A stretch of DNA of 64,000 bases from assembly GCF_037042905.1 (NCBI RefSeq), contig NC_087247.1, positions 56,691,920-56,755,919 of the forward strand, given 5' to 3'. The position numbers were made by a program, and so were the translations under genes. Shown here piece after piece: positions 1 through 36,143 of this stretch. The DNA is from Lytechinus pictus (taxonomy: Eukaryota > Echinodermata > Echinoidea > Temnopleuroida > Toxopneustidae). The notes under the pieces were generated by a model that searched no databases, was not told where the DNA came from, and worked only from the letters and a program-made list of their open reading frames with translations. The first letter of the stretch is position 1. Every line of letters begins with the position of its first letter.

Positions 1-276
1 CAAAGAATTTAACCACTTTTTCCTTGAGTAATATTGATTATTTTTATACCATGGGAAAGAGTAAATGTTACTCTTTTATATTGGTCACTTTTGAATAAAA
101 TATTTTGATAAATAATTGAATTTTTTACCTGAAAAGATGCATCAAACAGAATTTTCTTCCTCTGTTTTCACTTGCAAATTGTGCAACATGTTGCGTTTTA
201 GGCACAAACATTATTTATATCATCAGAAAGCTCAAACTATATTTTCTTACAATGTCACTCTTGATATGTGGCATCT

Positions 277-573
277 TTTAAATGGGTCAGCAGCCAGCTT
301 TTTCCATCAAGATGCAAGACAAGATTTCTGAAATTTCTGGGTAACATAAAATCCAGAGTTCTGATTGGCTGAATAATGTTTTCAGAACAACTGGCGCGGG
401 TAATTTGAAGAGATTACCACATGGTGAGTGTGACCTTGCAGAGGCCCAGTGTGGGGAACATTGGAATTTGCGTGGGTGTGTGGTCTCTATGACCAATCAG
501 AGCGCAGTATTCTTGTTTTTGAGCTGCTAAATGTACTTGGCCTATGAAAAGCTGGCTGCTGACCCATCTAAAA
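277..573. mobile_element. MITE-like element with 25-bp inverted ends
   Basis: ATGGGTCAGCAGCCAGCTT at the left end reappears as its reverse complement at 548-568. The inverted ends, including the flanking TTTTA, are about 25 bp long and nearly perfect. The interior encodes nothing recognisable. I could not fix a target duplication. Confidence 0.7.
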
Positions 574-1253
574 TACATCTTATAAAATTATATCATATTA
601 AAGCTTAGATCTTCAGCTTTAACATGATCTAAGAATAATTTGTGCTCAAACAGAAATTAAGTGTGAAAACAACAACTTTTGTTGCATGAAAAAAATTATT
701 TGTTTCATGTTTTAGATCAAAAGTTTTTCCTATATTACAACATCCTTCTAAAAATCCAAACACATGATCTGAAAGAATGATTCTTCTTCTTTACAAAGAT
801 ACCAAAAACATGAAATTTGGTCAATATTTAGAGCAGCAATGGCCGAATAAAAAGAGGTGTTTTGGTTCGCACCAAGTTCATTAACAATGCAAAAACCCTC
901 TAGTCATGAATATCACTTGGATAAAAGAAGCTACTTTTTCAGGGCTTGCTGACTGACTGGATACATGCAGTTGTTCATGTTTAAGATGTTACATTTTCAG
1001 GTCAGAATATCAAAATGTCAAGCTTGCACTCGCATACTTGTTTAGATATAGAGCCTAATGCATCTTGTTCTTCACTTGATTGCAAAATGTGCAAAATGTT
1101 CCATTTAAATCCCAACAGATATTTAACTGTAATGGGAGAAAAACGCTTTTGAAATATTGTAATATTTTATTGTAATTTTCAATGCTACCTGAGTATGGTT
1201 AACATTTACGTTACAGATGCTTTACCAAAGCTTAAGACAGGATTTAAAGACAA
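574..1253. other. gene-free DNA, nothing recognised
   Basis: AT-rich sequence with no coding similarity, no RNA gene and no clear repeat structure. It could contain the promoter or a noncoding first exon of RTCB, but I see no distinct core promoter. Confidence 0.5.
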
Positions 1254-2038
1254 GGGGTGGTATTCTGAAAATTGTCTTTAACTTTTCTTGTAACTCAGCA
1301 AGATAACAGCTCGCTAAAATTTTCTTAAATCATTATTCTGAAAATTGTCTTATCTCTGTAAGGACTTCCCCTATTTTATCTCTGACAAGCCTAATATTTT
1401 ATCAACCAATCATAAAACTTTTTATGTGTTTCAGTCAACCAATAGAAGCGTCCCTTCTAAAAAAAATAATTAAGCGCATTGTTGACATGCGGCGTAATTT
1501 CCTTTGTGCCACCGACGCTTATGCTTGTATACTACTGTGCTAAAATACACGTGGCTTTTCTCAGTCATATTTTCTTTGAAAAGATTCATCTTCTCGAATG
1601 CCAATTTTCAATAGCTGAAAAGTCTACCGATCCGTTGTTATACATGTAACCTCTTTGGAATGTCTCCTTTTGTAAAACATGTTCTTGCGGGATGCAGCAA
1701 GAAATTATTATTGTTGACCAAGAAATATCGCATGCAACAATAAGTTACAATAGCCCCCTACCTCTTGTAAATTTTCTTGTATTTTGCAAGGAAGTTAACA
1801 GAATGCAAAGATAAGAGAATTTTCAGAATATGTTTTATCTCGATATGTTATCTTGCGCATAGAGGTTTATGCACCGTTTTTAACTTTACGCATCATTGTA
1901 ACTGATATCATAAGCGCTTAGTAAAAGTTACAAGAAAATTTACAAGAAAAGATACCAGAATTTTCACAATACAGATTTTATTGTTACTCTAAATATACAA
2001 GAATATTTCTCTTAAGACAATTTTCAGAATACGGCCCC
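1254..2038. mobile_element. MITE-like element, ends GGGGTGGTATTCTGAAAA
   Basis: The left end and the reverse complement of the right end (GGGGCCGTATTCTGAAAA) match over about 25 bp. Further copies of the TATTCTGAAAATTGTCTT words inside suggest an internally duplicated nonautonomous element. It lies just 5' of RTCB exon 1. Confidence 0.7.
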
Positions 2039-2323
2039 AGTTGAAGAAGCTTGAAGGATATTCTCTCTGACTCACGGCCAGTGAATCAATGTGTTAGAGA
2101 TGAGGCATGAAAATATAAATGAACATGTTGCACAAGTCTAGATCCAGCATTCTAAACACTCGCAGTCCACCAAGATCAGCCTGACTAATATGATAAAGAA
2201 CAGCATTGCAATAGTCTAGTCTATGCTGTGTAATATTATCTGGAATATTACCAATGCTTGTTCAATTTAACAAGATAGGGCTCAAATGTTTCCTTTTTTT
2301 GTAGATTCTGTAAGTTGTTGAAG

Positions 2324-26239
<23,916 letters not shown>

Positions 26240-29200
26240 ACTTCAACTCTCACACTGCTCAAAGACTTTCATTATTACAAACTCTTTACTTGAGATCTCA
26301 TTCTGTGATGCTATGGATGTTGAAGGTTATCCATAAAAAAAAATGATGGTGATATATGCTCAATGTTGTATCATGGACCATGGAAACATTTTTTTGGAGA
26401 TGGATGTGTGATATTTTCTCAGTACTTTCCTGTACAGGAGATGGACAAAAAGTGAAACTAGATAGTAGAGTGGCAAAAGGCAATAGGTTGAAAAGTATTG
26501 AAGTATAACAAATATTTCAATTGATTTGATTAAGTACGTGTACCACCATATGATCTGTGTCATATTTCAAAGGCATCCAGTTGATTACTTAATGTGTATT
26601 ATGAATATACAATCACATCATTGTTAATTGGGGACTATCATGAGAAGGTTGTTTTGAAGATGTTTTGAAGACTTGTCCTTTAAAAACTACCTGAAAATAC
26701 TTGTTGAATTTTAGATTTAACTTTTGATTCTAAAGTTGCACGCTTGTGTTATGTGACACAGTAAAGCATTTATTAGACTACAGTATATTATTTATTTGGG
26801 TATTCAAGTATTACCAGGTGTAATATAACATATTCCCTTGTAGGTGATTGTCCAATATCAATGTTTTGTTCACATACCACTCTTTCTTAACTAGGGATAA
26901 CATAAACATAGTATTCAAATAATTCACATTTATGAGTGTGTTGTGGCAATGTGGCACAATCAAGGGTATTTACAATATGAGACAAGTTTGATAATGTTGT
27001 GAATCTGAGATGGCTGCATCATCACTAACATCATGAATCCCAAAACGTGCATTGTTTTACGAAACGGGTTGGTAGAATGAGTTTGTAGTTGAAAGTTTGT
27101 TGGAATCCTTCAAAAAAATTCAGGATTGCAAAGACAAAGAGGTCACATCAAATATGTGCATCTAAGTAAATGCATCAAAATCCTTGCCATAGCCTTTTCT
27201 TTGAAAGAGCATTATTTCACGTGGCATCTCAGTCTGTGCAGAGTGCTGCATTAAAATGCATGCCTAGAAAGTTGCTTAGAATTAAAGCATGAACATGTGA
27301 CTTGCATACGCACTGACAATTGGCTACATCATTGAACCCATTTTATTACTGTTTAATAATAGCTGCATTGTGTATGAAAGGAGGCAATTGGGATAAATAT
27401 CTAATGACCCTTATCAATTTAGTCATGGTGAGTTTGATTGGCTAATAGGGATAGTATAGGGTTATGTGAAGTTTGGTTCACTAAAGATGTGAGATTTTGA
27501 AAATGATCTTGGAGGAAGATGTCTCTTTGCTCTTTTCAGGAGGATAAACTTGGAACTGACAAGAATGAAATGATAAAAGAGTTTGAAATATGTATATTAG
27601 ATATTAAGAATAAGGTTCAGTTTTGGGAGAGTCTGTGCTTGGGATTTATAGCTACTCTGTCAGCTGGTATGCAAATGACTTGATATACAAATTAATTTTC
27701 TATTTTGGTGATGCTTCTTTGAACAAAGTCTGTTCATAAATGTCACTTGCATGTAGAATTACCTTTATGCACTACTGTATGAAATACTACCAGATGAGTG
27801 GCTTTACATATAGATTACCCAGAGTAAGTAACTATTGATATGTTCTTATTTGAATTGATATACTGACAGTTTATGAGAAAATTGCAAGTGGAATTCTAGA
27901 TCATCACTCTCATACATCATCTTTTTTTTTGTAAATCCATACAATATGTGACTGTCTTTCCGGTTTCATCCTTATTTACCATCTAATATGCCATGTCATG
28001 GGAACCCTCAAGACAAGTGTATCTGTTATTTTTTTAAAACTTTATGTTAGCATATTGATTCATAAGATGTATGATATCAAGAACTTGATATGCCATAGTA
28101 CCAGTAAATAAACATTTCTTTCAGATTTATATGAAATATGTTAGTGCACATGTATAGTTCTTTACATTTAATGTAATTTGTACATTTTTCCTAGTTTATT
28201 ATTAATATTTTTAAAGTAATCTACTTCCCTTGGAAAGGACTTAAATGACACAGACCATAAAATGGTTCTTTTATTTCTGATATAATATGAATGTTCTCTT
28301 AGGATATAAAGTTCCATTCTCATCTTATTTTTTTGAGATTCCTTCACCTCAGTTTGTTGATGTGATAAATTCTTTGGGATATTGTTAGATTGTCTTCCAT
28401 TGGGTATCAATTTACCTCATTTGGATAAAGCAGAAAATGTTTTTTTGTTTTGTTAAATATCATATATCAATTTGTTCATTTCACAGGTTTCATGAAAAGT
28501 GAATTTTCATAACTGTCATATTTTGATTGAGCCATTTCAGGTTTCTCTTCACAAGCATAAGCAGTGCAATCATAAAGGGTGTGTACAATGGGATGTTATT
28601 TTTGTGGCTATATGTTTCTGCAAAGTTTACTAGTCCATCATCATGAAATTTCCACTTTGGTTATATGACCATTGCTATAGAAATTTTATATTGAAAATCA
28701 TGAATATAACAACTTGTGAAACTCTGCTAAGATTTATTTGCACAAGTTCTACAGTTAATGTATATTTAAGCTGATATAAGTCAAATTTCCTCAAAATTTC
28801 TGTTATGGATTTGATTTGAGCAAAGTTGACTGTATATTGCACAAATAAGTACTGATGGAAATATTTATTCTCAGAATTATTGGCCTTGCAATGTTTTGGC
28901 TCACATAACGATACACTCTTAAATATGATATGATGTGCCTTTTGGTGTTTCCAACTAAGGATCTAGCCCATCATAGCATTGTCATGCATTCATGCAAGTC
29001 ATTTTACACTGTCACTTTATACACAGGAAATAATATTGAACGTGTTGTTAATCAACTTTTTTATGCCACTATGAATGATATTGTAGGGAGGTATAATTTT
29101 AGATGATTCAAAATAATGAGTTCAAATAATTATCAACACAGCAGGAACATCAGTAAGTTGATGTTTATAGTTTCCACTGAAATGATGTGGATGAAACTAT

Positions 29201-30922
29201 AGCCTGTCCAAGAAAACCTGATTATCACAGGTGACTGGGGTAAAAAAGTGACTGATATGTGATGCTCAATAAGAAAGTTTTTATAAGGGTAGAACAGTTT
29301 CTATTTATCTTCCATGATCAAGATATATTTTGTGATGGTTTTCTTGTCTGTGGAATAAACAAAGATAAGCATAAAAAAGAAAACCACCATAATATACCTT
29401 CATGAGTCACTGTAACGCTCGGCTCTCTCTCTTTCCTGGAGATCGTCAGTTGAATGAAGTTTTAAAGCTCTTTCTAGGTTGCTATAGCAATTAAGCGCTG
29501 TTTGTTAGATTTTGATAGGTTACGTGAATATTTGGTTTGAATACAGGATACATGTAGGTGTTTCCAACTTCACTTTGGCATCGTTGTTCATGCAAACATT
29601 TACTTGTCGTATCTTTGTGTAACATGTGTTTGGGTCTAACAAACATGTCACATTGTGTAGTGCATTGCTTAAGCCCTGCTTCAACATATCAAAATTTTCA
29701 TATGCATATCACTAATTATGGATAATACATGTGTAAGTTTATCCATTATGAAAATTCTAGTGCATACAGAATTGGAACACAGTTTTAAGTAGACGTGGTT
29801 TTTATTTTCATATAGGTAATCAATTAGTGATGTATAGGGGGCAATGCATCATATACCCTGGATGCTACTTTCAGGGGGGGGGGGGCAGTTGCGCTAATAC
29901 TAAATCCTTCAAAGTTAAATCTTTATAACGACCAAAGGAAGGGCTTCATAATTATGTTAATAGAAGTACATTTTTCATGCAGTTTATCACTGGTAATCAT
30001 AATTCTATTTTCCTTCATGAGCAACTTAATTTGATACAAGTTCAATATGACAATAAATGATATATCTCAAAAATTTTATTTATATCTTTGTTGTCGTGAT
30101 ATACCGTTATTAGGTTTTTGGAATGTAAAATAAAATAACATATTTAACATTGATTCTCAATGAATTGTGCAGTGATTGAAAATGATCTCCCTGCTATCCA
30201 TGTTAATTTTATCTGAAAGGTGAATATTACAGATGGCAACATTCTCACCTCATGAACAGTGGAATGTATGAAATTTCTCAGTTTCTTGTTCCTACATTGG
30301 TGTGTTGCTAGCACTATAAAACATGAATGATTTCTTTTTATTTGAGGATTCAAAATTGTTAAGAATATGATTTATATGAAAGAAGAAAAATAATAAAACA
30401 AAACACTAAAAGTTCAGAAGAAATTAAAGAATGAATAAGAAAGTTATTGCTGTTTGAAAATAAGATCGCTAATACCCTCCTATTCATATATGCCAATACA
30501 TGTACCTCAATATTTTAACGTCATCACCTATGCACATTGAAAAGCACTTTCCCAAAGCCTTTTCATACACACCTCGGAATATCACAATATTTAATTTGAT
30601 TGAGGTTATACAATAGGGATTAATCAGAATGGCGTGCACGGCCAACAGAATGGATAATTTGAAGTTCAGTGTTGACCTTTTGGTGTTGGTGTCAGTTCAA
30701 TTCTTACATGAGTATAACACCAAACGTAAAAATGAAGATGGTCCTGAAAAGTCACTCACTAGTTGTTGAGATGTTAATAATATGATCTGGTTCAGTTTTA
30801 CAAACTCTGAAAAGGATTTGGAGCTAGGGGAAGCAATCCAATTTGTGCTTCCAACGCCAACACTGGACTTAGAATCACCCATTATTCCTCGACATCTTGT
30901 TTATCTGTGTCAAATGTAAATG
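26240..30922. other. RTCB 3' UTR and downstream flank
   Basis: About 4.7 kb without coding similarity and with few repeats, which is consistent with a long 3' UTR running into intergenic DNA. AATAAA words at 28107-28112 and 29354-29359 are possible poly-A signals; neither can be chosen from sequence. A G run is at about 29874. Confidence 0.5.
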
Positions 30923-32572
30923 CAGGGGCGGATCCAGCCTTCGCTAATAGAGGGGGGGGGGGGCTGAAATTTTTTTTCAGCTACATTTTCCCCGATCGGC
31001 GCGCGAAGTTGATTTTTGTTTGTTTCTTTGAAGGGGTAGTCCTAATAGTCACTTCTAAGCTTTATTCTTATATAGATCAACATAGGTATATAATAACCTC
31101 ATAAGCCTTATTTAAATAGTACGAGCGCGAAGAGTGAGATATTTTTTCAAATTTCATGTATTTGTCCTAAAATTTTAACATTCTGGGCGATGTTTGTGAT
31201 TCTAAACGAGATGTGTATCCAACTTGATAATTACTGCGAGCGCGAGCAGAAATTTTTAATATACGTTTTGATCTGATCAAAAAAGGGATCCATGAAGACG
31301 TAACAATCACTCTATTCTTGTCTTGTATATCATGAAAAGGATGAGTAATTGGAAATCTTCCTATATTAATAATGCGAGCGCAAAGCACGAGCAGAAGATG
31401 TGATCTGAAACTGGAAAATGATCTAAATAGAGAACAAGCTGCGTATCTGAATAAACATGCGCGCGCGTGTTTCAGATTACGACCTAGAATCTGGGCATTC
31501 TAAATACCTTTTTATCATGAAAATCAAAGCTAGCGCGAAGCGCGAGCTTAAAATATTTGATATTGCGATCTGGAAAAGGGTAAATTTAAGCTCTGTATTT
31601 CAAGCACTGTGTAGGAAAACTGTGAGGTGGATATGGATCAAAGTGTTAAAAAAGAGCTAATATGTTTCATTATTATTAATTACTTTGAATTTTGACATAG
31701 GACTGGGACATTCTATGAACATGTGAAAAATGAAATATGAAAATGATGACTTTCTTCTTATTTCTCTTCCTAAGCGCGAGATGAAACTTGTTCTGAAAAA
31801 GGGACAATTTGATTATTAAATAAATATCTTAATTATCAATCTAATAAGCCTAATGAAAGCGCAAAATCTGTTAAATGGCATGAAAACTGGACATTTAAAG
31901 CACTTGTAATTATAAATAAGATGCATGAGTTAGTATATTCAACAATCATTGCGAGCGCAAATGGCGAACCGAAATTTTTGATAAACTGTCATGATATGTG
32001 AATTTTAAGTTATAGAATTCATATTGAGATAATACATAACGCACCAATCAAAATGCGAGCGTACAGCGCTAGCTGATACGTTTTGACAATCTGATAGTTT
32101 TTAGAATAGGGATATTTTGAGAACTTTATGGAATACAGGAAAATAATAGGTACCTGACAAATCAAATTTTGCGAGCGCGCAGCGCGAGCAGAAAATGTTA
32201 ATATTCAGACCATAAAACAATTTTTTTTTACAGAGCTCTTTTTAAAAATCAATTTGTAAATCAAACAAAATATAATGAAAGTTCGATTTCCGAGCTGAAA
32301 TGTGTTTGACTTGAAAATTGAATATTGTAAGCCTCATAATGAGCAAGATTTGTAAATTATCACCTAAAAGGCTATGTAAGCGCGAAGCGCGAGCGAAATT
32401 TTTTTATAGTGACATGAAAGATTTTTATTAGGCCTATTTTCCAAGTCTTCCCCTCATCTTATTTTATTCACTTGTCTTAATTCCCTTCTTTTTTTTTCTT
32501 TCTTTCCCTTTTTTTCTTTTTTTTTGCTACGCCAATAGGGGGGGGGGGGGGCGGGCCCCCTGGATCCGCCTG
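30923..32572. mobile_element. 1.65-kb hAT-like element, TSD TGTAAATG
   Basis: Starts CAGGGGCGGATCCAG and ends CTGGATCCGCCTG; TGTAAATG is exact on both sides (30915-30922, 32573-32580). G runs of 12 or more lie just inside each end. The interior is AT-rich but punctuated about every 100-200 bases by GCGAGCGCGAAGCGCGAGC-like islands. No transposase was found. Confidence 0.85.
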
Positions 32573-33589
32573 TGTAAATGACTGTGTAAAATAATACATA
32601 ACAATAAAATGATCGTGCATGTAATATGAGATTATGGTTTATAAAAAAAAAGCAATATTTGTTCCATAATACAGTAACATCAAATATAAGTTATATGTGT
32701 AAAACACACCCCCCCCCCGCCACCCCATCCCATCCCAGATATTAAACACAAATTATAATTATCACCTAAAATAAACGACTTCATTGTGAAAATCATGTGA
32801 TTCTACATGCTTATGATAACATTTTCATTTGATATTCTCCCTCTTTTTTTGTACCTCCTTTGCTAGTTCCCTCCCTCTGGTAGTATGCAAGCACAGACCC
32901 AATTTCGACTGGAACCAAAACCACGTCTAGAGTAAGGAACTCCAAACTCATACGTAGCGCCAGCCATAGTACATAGTAAATCTAGTCTCATTACTTCAGA
33001 CTCTGAATTATTCACTCTGCAATAGCAAAAACCAAGGGTCTGTCCCTGCAGACTATCCCGGTCCTAGCCCTTCTCTCTCTTTCTCTCTCTTCACGTCTAT
33101 CTACCTATATATATATCTATATTATATATATCTATCTAAATATTAATCTATGTATTGTATCTATCTTCCCTCGATCTTGTCTGATAAATCAGGCCTATAT
33201 TTTGGTCCTATAATCAGAGTATAACGGGCATTTTCTGTAAACTGCTCAAGATGTTATTTCTGAGGGGAATATACGAGTCGGCGAAATCTTGTGACATGGC
33301 ATGATGGACAACGAATCTACCTTGTTTAAGTTAGATATGTCTTGAACTTCAAGTTATTTTCTTGCAAGGGGGGCGGCTATATACATATCTTGCATTGAGC
33401 ATCTCGGGGGCAGATCAGTTTTCACCAATAGACCAGTTCGTAGTTACTTCATGGACAATTTTGGTCAAATGAGTAATGAGTCATGACCCTTCATTTCTTT
33501 CATTGTGATAGGCAGATTTCAAAGCAAGATATTACGCATATATATATAGCAGGATGAAAACTCCCTATTTTATTTTCTCTGGAGCTTCT
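32573..33589. other. intergenic, simple repeats only
   Basis: Contains a CT run (33069-33090), a TATCTA-type microsatellite (33095-33170) and a C run (32709). No gene or structured element was recognised. Confidence 0.5.
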
Positions 33590-34430
33590 TATGAGGCGCC
33601 GATTGTGCCACTATTATATAGAACAATTATTTGTTATATAATCATTATTTATTAAATAATAACTATTATTTATATATAATTTATATTTTATTTGTAAATA
33701 ACTACTATTATATAAAATAGCATTTCTAATTATTTATATATAATTCCAAGTAATACTTCATTAATTGTAAATAATAATAGTTCGACATTCCATTATTTAT
33801 AAATAATGATTATTTGTTTTTCATTATTTATAAATAATGATTATTTATTTTTCATTATTTATAAATAATGATTATTTGTTTTTCATTATTTACAAATAAT
33901 GATTATTTGTTTTTCATTATTTACAAATAATGATTATTTGTTTTTCATTATTTACAAATAATGATTATTTGTTTTTCATTATTTATAAATAATGATTATT
34001 TGTTTTTCATTATTCATAAATAATGATTATTCGTTTTTCATTATTTATAAATAATGATTATTTGTTTTTTATTATTTATAAATAATGACACTATACATAC
34101 TTCATTATTTATAAATAATGACACTATATTATTTATGAATAATGACACTACAAACTTCATTATTTATAAATAATTGCAATTCGTTTTTCCATTATTTATA
34201 AATAAGTTTTCTATTATTTATAAATAATGGAATGTCGAACTATTATTATTTACAAATAATGAAGTATTACTTGGAATTATATATAAATAATTAGAAATGC
34301 TATTTTATATAATAGTAGTTATTTACAAATAAAATGTAAATTATATATAAATAATAGATATTATTTAATAAATAATGATTATATAACAAATAATTGTTCT
34401 ATATAATATTGGTATATTCGGCGCCTCATA
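33590..34430. mobile_element. 841-bp foldback element with palindromic tandem core
   Basis: The ends TATGAGGCGCCGA / TCGGCGCCTCATA extend into arms of about 205 bp that are highly similar in inverted orientation. The core (33799-34210) is a tandem array of a 31-bp unit, each containing the perfect 18-bp palindrome CATTATTTATAAATAATG. GCTTCT flanks both ends (33584-33589, 34431-34436). It is noncoding and extremely AT-rich. Confidence 0.85.
33799..34210. repeat. 31-bp tandem array, each unit an 18-bp palindrome plus spacer
   Basis: About nine near-identical head-to-tail units with the spacer ATTATTTGTTTTT, then four or five decayed units. The identical repeats have no unique spacers. Confidence 0.88.
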
Positions 34431-34436
34431 GCTTCT

Positions 34437-34483
34437 CGCGGCCCACCTGAGAGAGCTTCGCGGCCCACCGGTTGAGAAGCGCT
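34437..34483. mobile_element. hAT (Charlie-type) terminus
   Basis: Read on the - strand it begins CAGCGCTTCTCAACCGGTGG followed by GGCCGCGAAGC. This is the familiar end of Charlie-like hAT elements. The foldback element is inserted just inside it. The other end was not found. Confidence 0.6.
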
Positions 34484-34869
34484 GATCTAGGCCTACACGT
34501 AGCGTGAGCCGATTTTTTTTTATTATGATTCAGTATTTATCATAAACGAGATGCGTAACTCGCTAAAACAACAAAAACTCTGAAGAAAATTAATGTGCAT
34601 TTTTACTTGAAAATGGAATATCTTAAGCCCCATGTTATACTATTTGAGCAGCCTATTACCTTACTCAACTGGCAATGCGAGCGCAATCATATGAGTTTGT
34701 CTACTTCCAATTATTCCCCTTTCCTTATTCACTTTTGTTCCCTACTCTCATCATCCTGTTTTGTCGCCTTTCCTTCACATTTCCCTCTTTTTTGTGCTGC
34801 TATTGGTGGAAGGGAGTTTCACCCCATCCCCGATTTATAAGCAATTCACATGCAGGGATTAAAATTCAA

Positions 34870-35151
34870 CATTGGCGGCGGAAGCCAAGAAATTAAGGGG
34901 GGTCCACCAGAAATTTTGGGATGGACACAGGTAAAAAAATTGGATAAGCCAAAAAAAAAAAAGGTTATCAACCAAAATTTTAGGGGGGGACCACAAAAAT
35001 TCAAAAATTGTAGGGGGTCCACCTGAATTTAGGGGGGACGCAGGAAACAAAATTGACAAGCAAAAAAAAAGGGGGGAAAGGTTATCAACGTCCCCCCCCC
35101 ACAAATTTAGGGGGGACAGGACCCCCCCCCCCCCCCCCTTCGCCGCCTTTG
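34870..35151. mobile_element. 282-bp hAT-like MITE, TSD AAATTCAA
   Basis: CATTGGCGGCGGAAG at the left and CTTCGCCGCCTTTG at the right, flanked on both sides by AAATTCAA (34862-34869, 35152-35159). The interior is A-rich with many G runs, ending in a 17-base C run. Confidence 0.82.
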
Positions 35152-35380
35152 AAATTCAATGAATATCGGGAGGGGTCCAAAGACACTTTGGAGATGGTGG
35201 GAAGGTTTCCATAATAATCACGTGACAAGCTACTCAAGCATACGTGGCGCACGTCAGCGAGTCAATTTACCATCGACCTCAGTACGAGTCGGTAAGATAG
35301 TTTCGACTCATTCCTGGCCAGCACTTGCATTTACATTTACAATCTTAATTTCTCATGCTAAAAAATGAACCAATAGTATA

Positions 35381-35572
35381 TTAATAGTCCAATGTGGCAC
35401 AATCTTTAATAAACGAAAGGTTGTTGACAATAACTTGCTGTAGAACTTGATTTCTTTTCCATTTTCTTCTTTTTACGTCTTCCATCTCCCTTTGGGTGCG
35501 AAATAAAATATGTTCGAACTCTTCACGGGCGAGTTTGCCTGTATCAGTCGGCGCGGCCCATATCAGTCTCAT
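35381..35572 (-). CDS. unassigned 63-codon open frame, divergent from RPN1
   Basis: The frame opens at a TAA at 35633 and its first ATG is at 35572. It encodes a basic, charged peptide (REEFEHILFRTQREMEDVKR, then KRRKWKRNQ) with no membrane segment or signal peptide. The ATG is 314 bases from that of RPN1, across a GC- and CpG-richer stretch, so a divergent gene start is possible. A degraded repeat is equally possible. I do not recognise the protein. Confidence 0.2.
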   Translation of the reverse strand: MRLIWAAPTDTGKLAREEFEHILFRTQREMEDVKRRKWKRNQVLQQVIVNNLSFIKDCATLDY

Positions 35573-35885
35573 GGCCTGGATAAAAGCGTCGTACCGGATT
35601 TTGGCTGTACTAGCTATAACCGCTACTCTGCGTTAGAGCCAGGCCGGAGATCGCGAGCAGAACCAACCCCTGTGCCAATATCGCAATGCAACGCGGGCGC
35701 CCGATCGTCACGCACGTACGCCGCCAGAATACGGTCTTTCGATTCGCTGCGTGCTTTCTAATCTAGGGCTGATGCCAGAGCTCGTCTCAAAAACTACTAC
35801 CAAGCTTGACTGGGGAATTCGGCCACTCATTCAACATTTTAATTTTTATGAATATTGACTGAAACAGCTCTGTCATTAGTTTACA
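35573..35885 (+). promoter_or_regulatory. probable RPN1 promoter and 5' UTR
   Basis: A locally GC- and CpG-richer block (35640-35760) directly upstream of the RPN1 ATG, in otherwise AT-rich DNA. There is no convincing TATA box at a usual distance. The ATG has A at -3. The transcription start cannot be placed. Confidence 0.4.
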
Positions 35886-36143
35886 ATGAAGTATCTTCTT
35901 CAAATTGCAACTGCTTGTTTCCTACTTGTGGCATTTACTGCCGCAAAACCGTCGAAGTCGTCGATCAATCCAGACTTGATCAACACGAAGGTTGAGCGAA
36001 CAGTCGACGTGGCCTCCCAGCTCGTGAAGATCTCATTTGTAGTGACTCTTGAAAATACAGGCAAATCGTCAGCAGGGTTTTTCGTCTTTGCTCTTGATTC
36101 AGCTCTGGTCGACAACCTTGCCTTCCTTGGTGCTACTGTAACT
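35886..36143 (+). CDS. RPN1: RPN1 coding exon 1 (signal peptide)
   Basis: Codons 1-86, ending ACT/GTAAGT in phase 0. A hydrophobic core (CFLLVAF) is followed by TAA-Lys, so cleavage is likely near residue 20. The mature N terminus contains [14 protein letters not shown], which matches vertebrate ribophorin I. Confidence 0.95.

Noticed and set aside
33799..34210. Regular 31-bp repeats resembling a CRISPR array
   Set aside because: The units are head-to-tail with no unique spacers, sit inside a foldback element, and lie in an animal genome.
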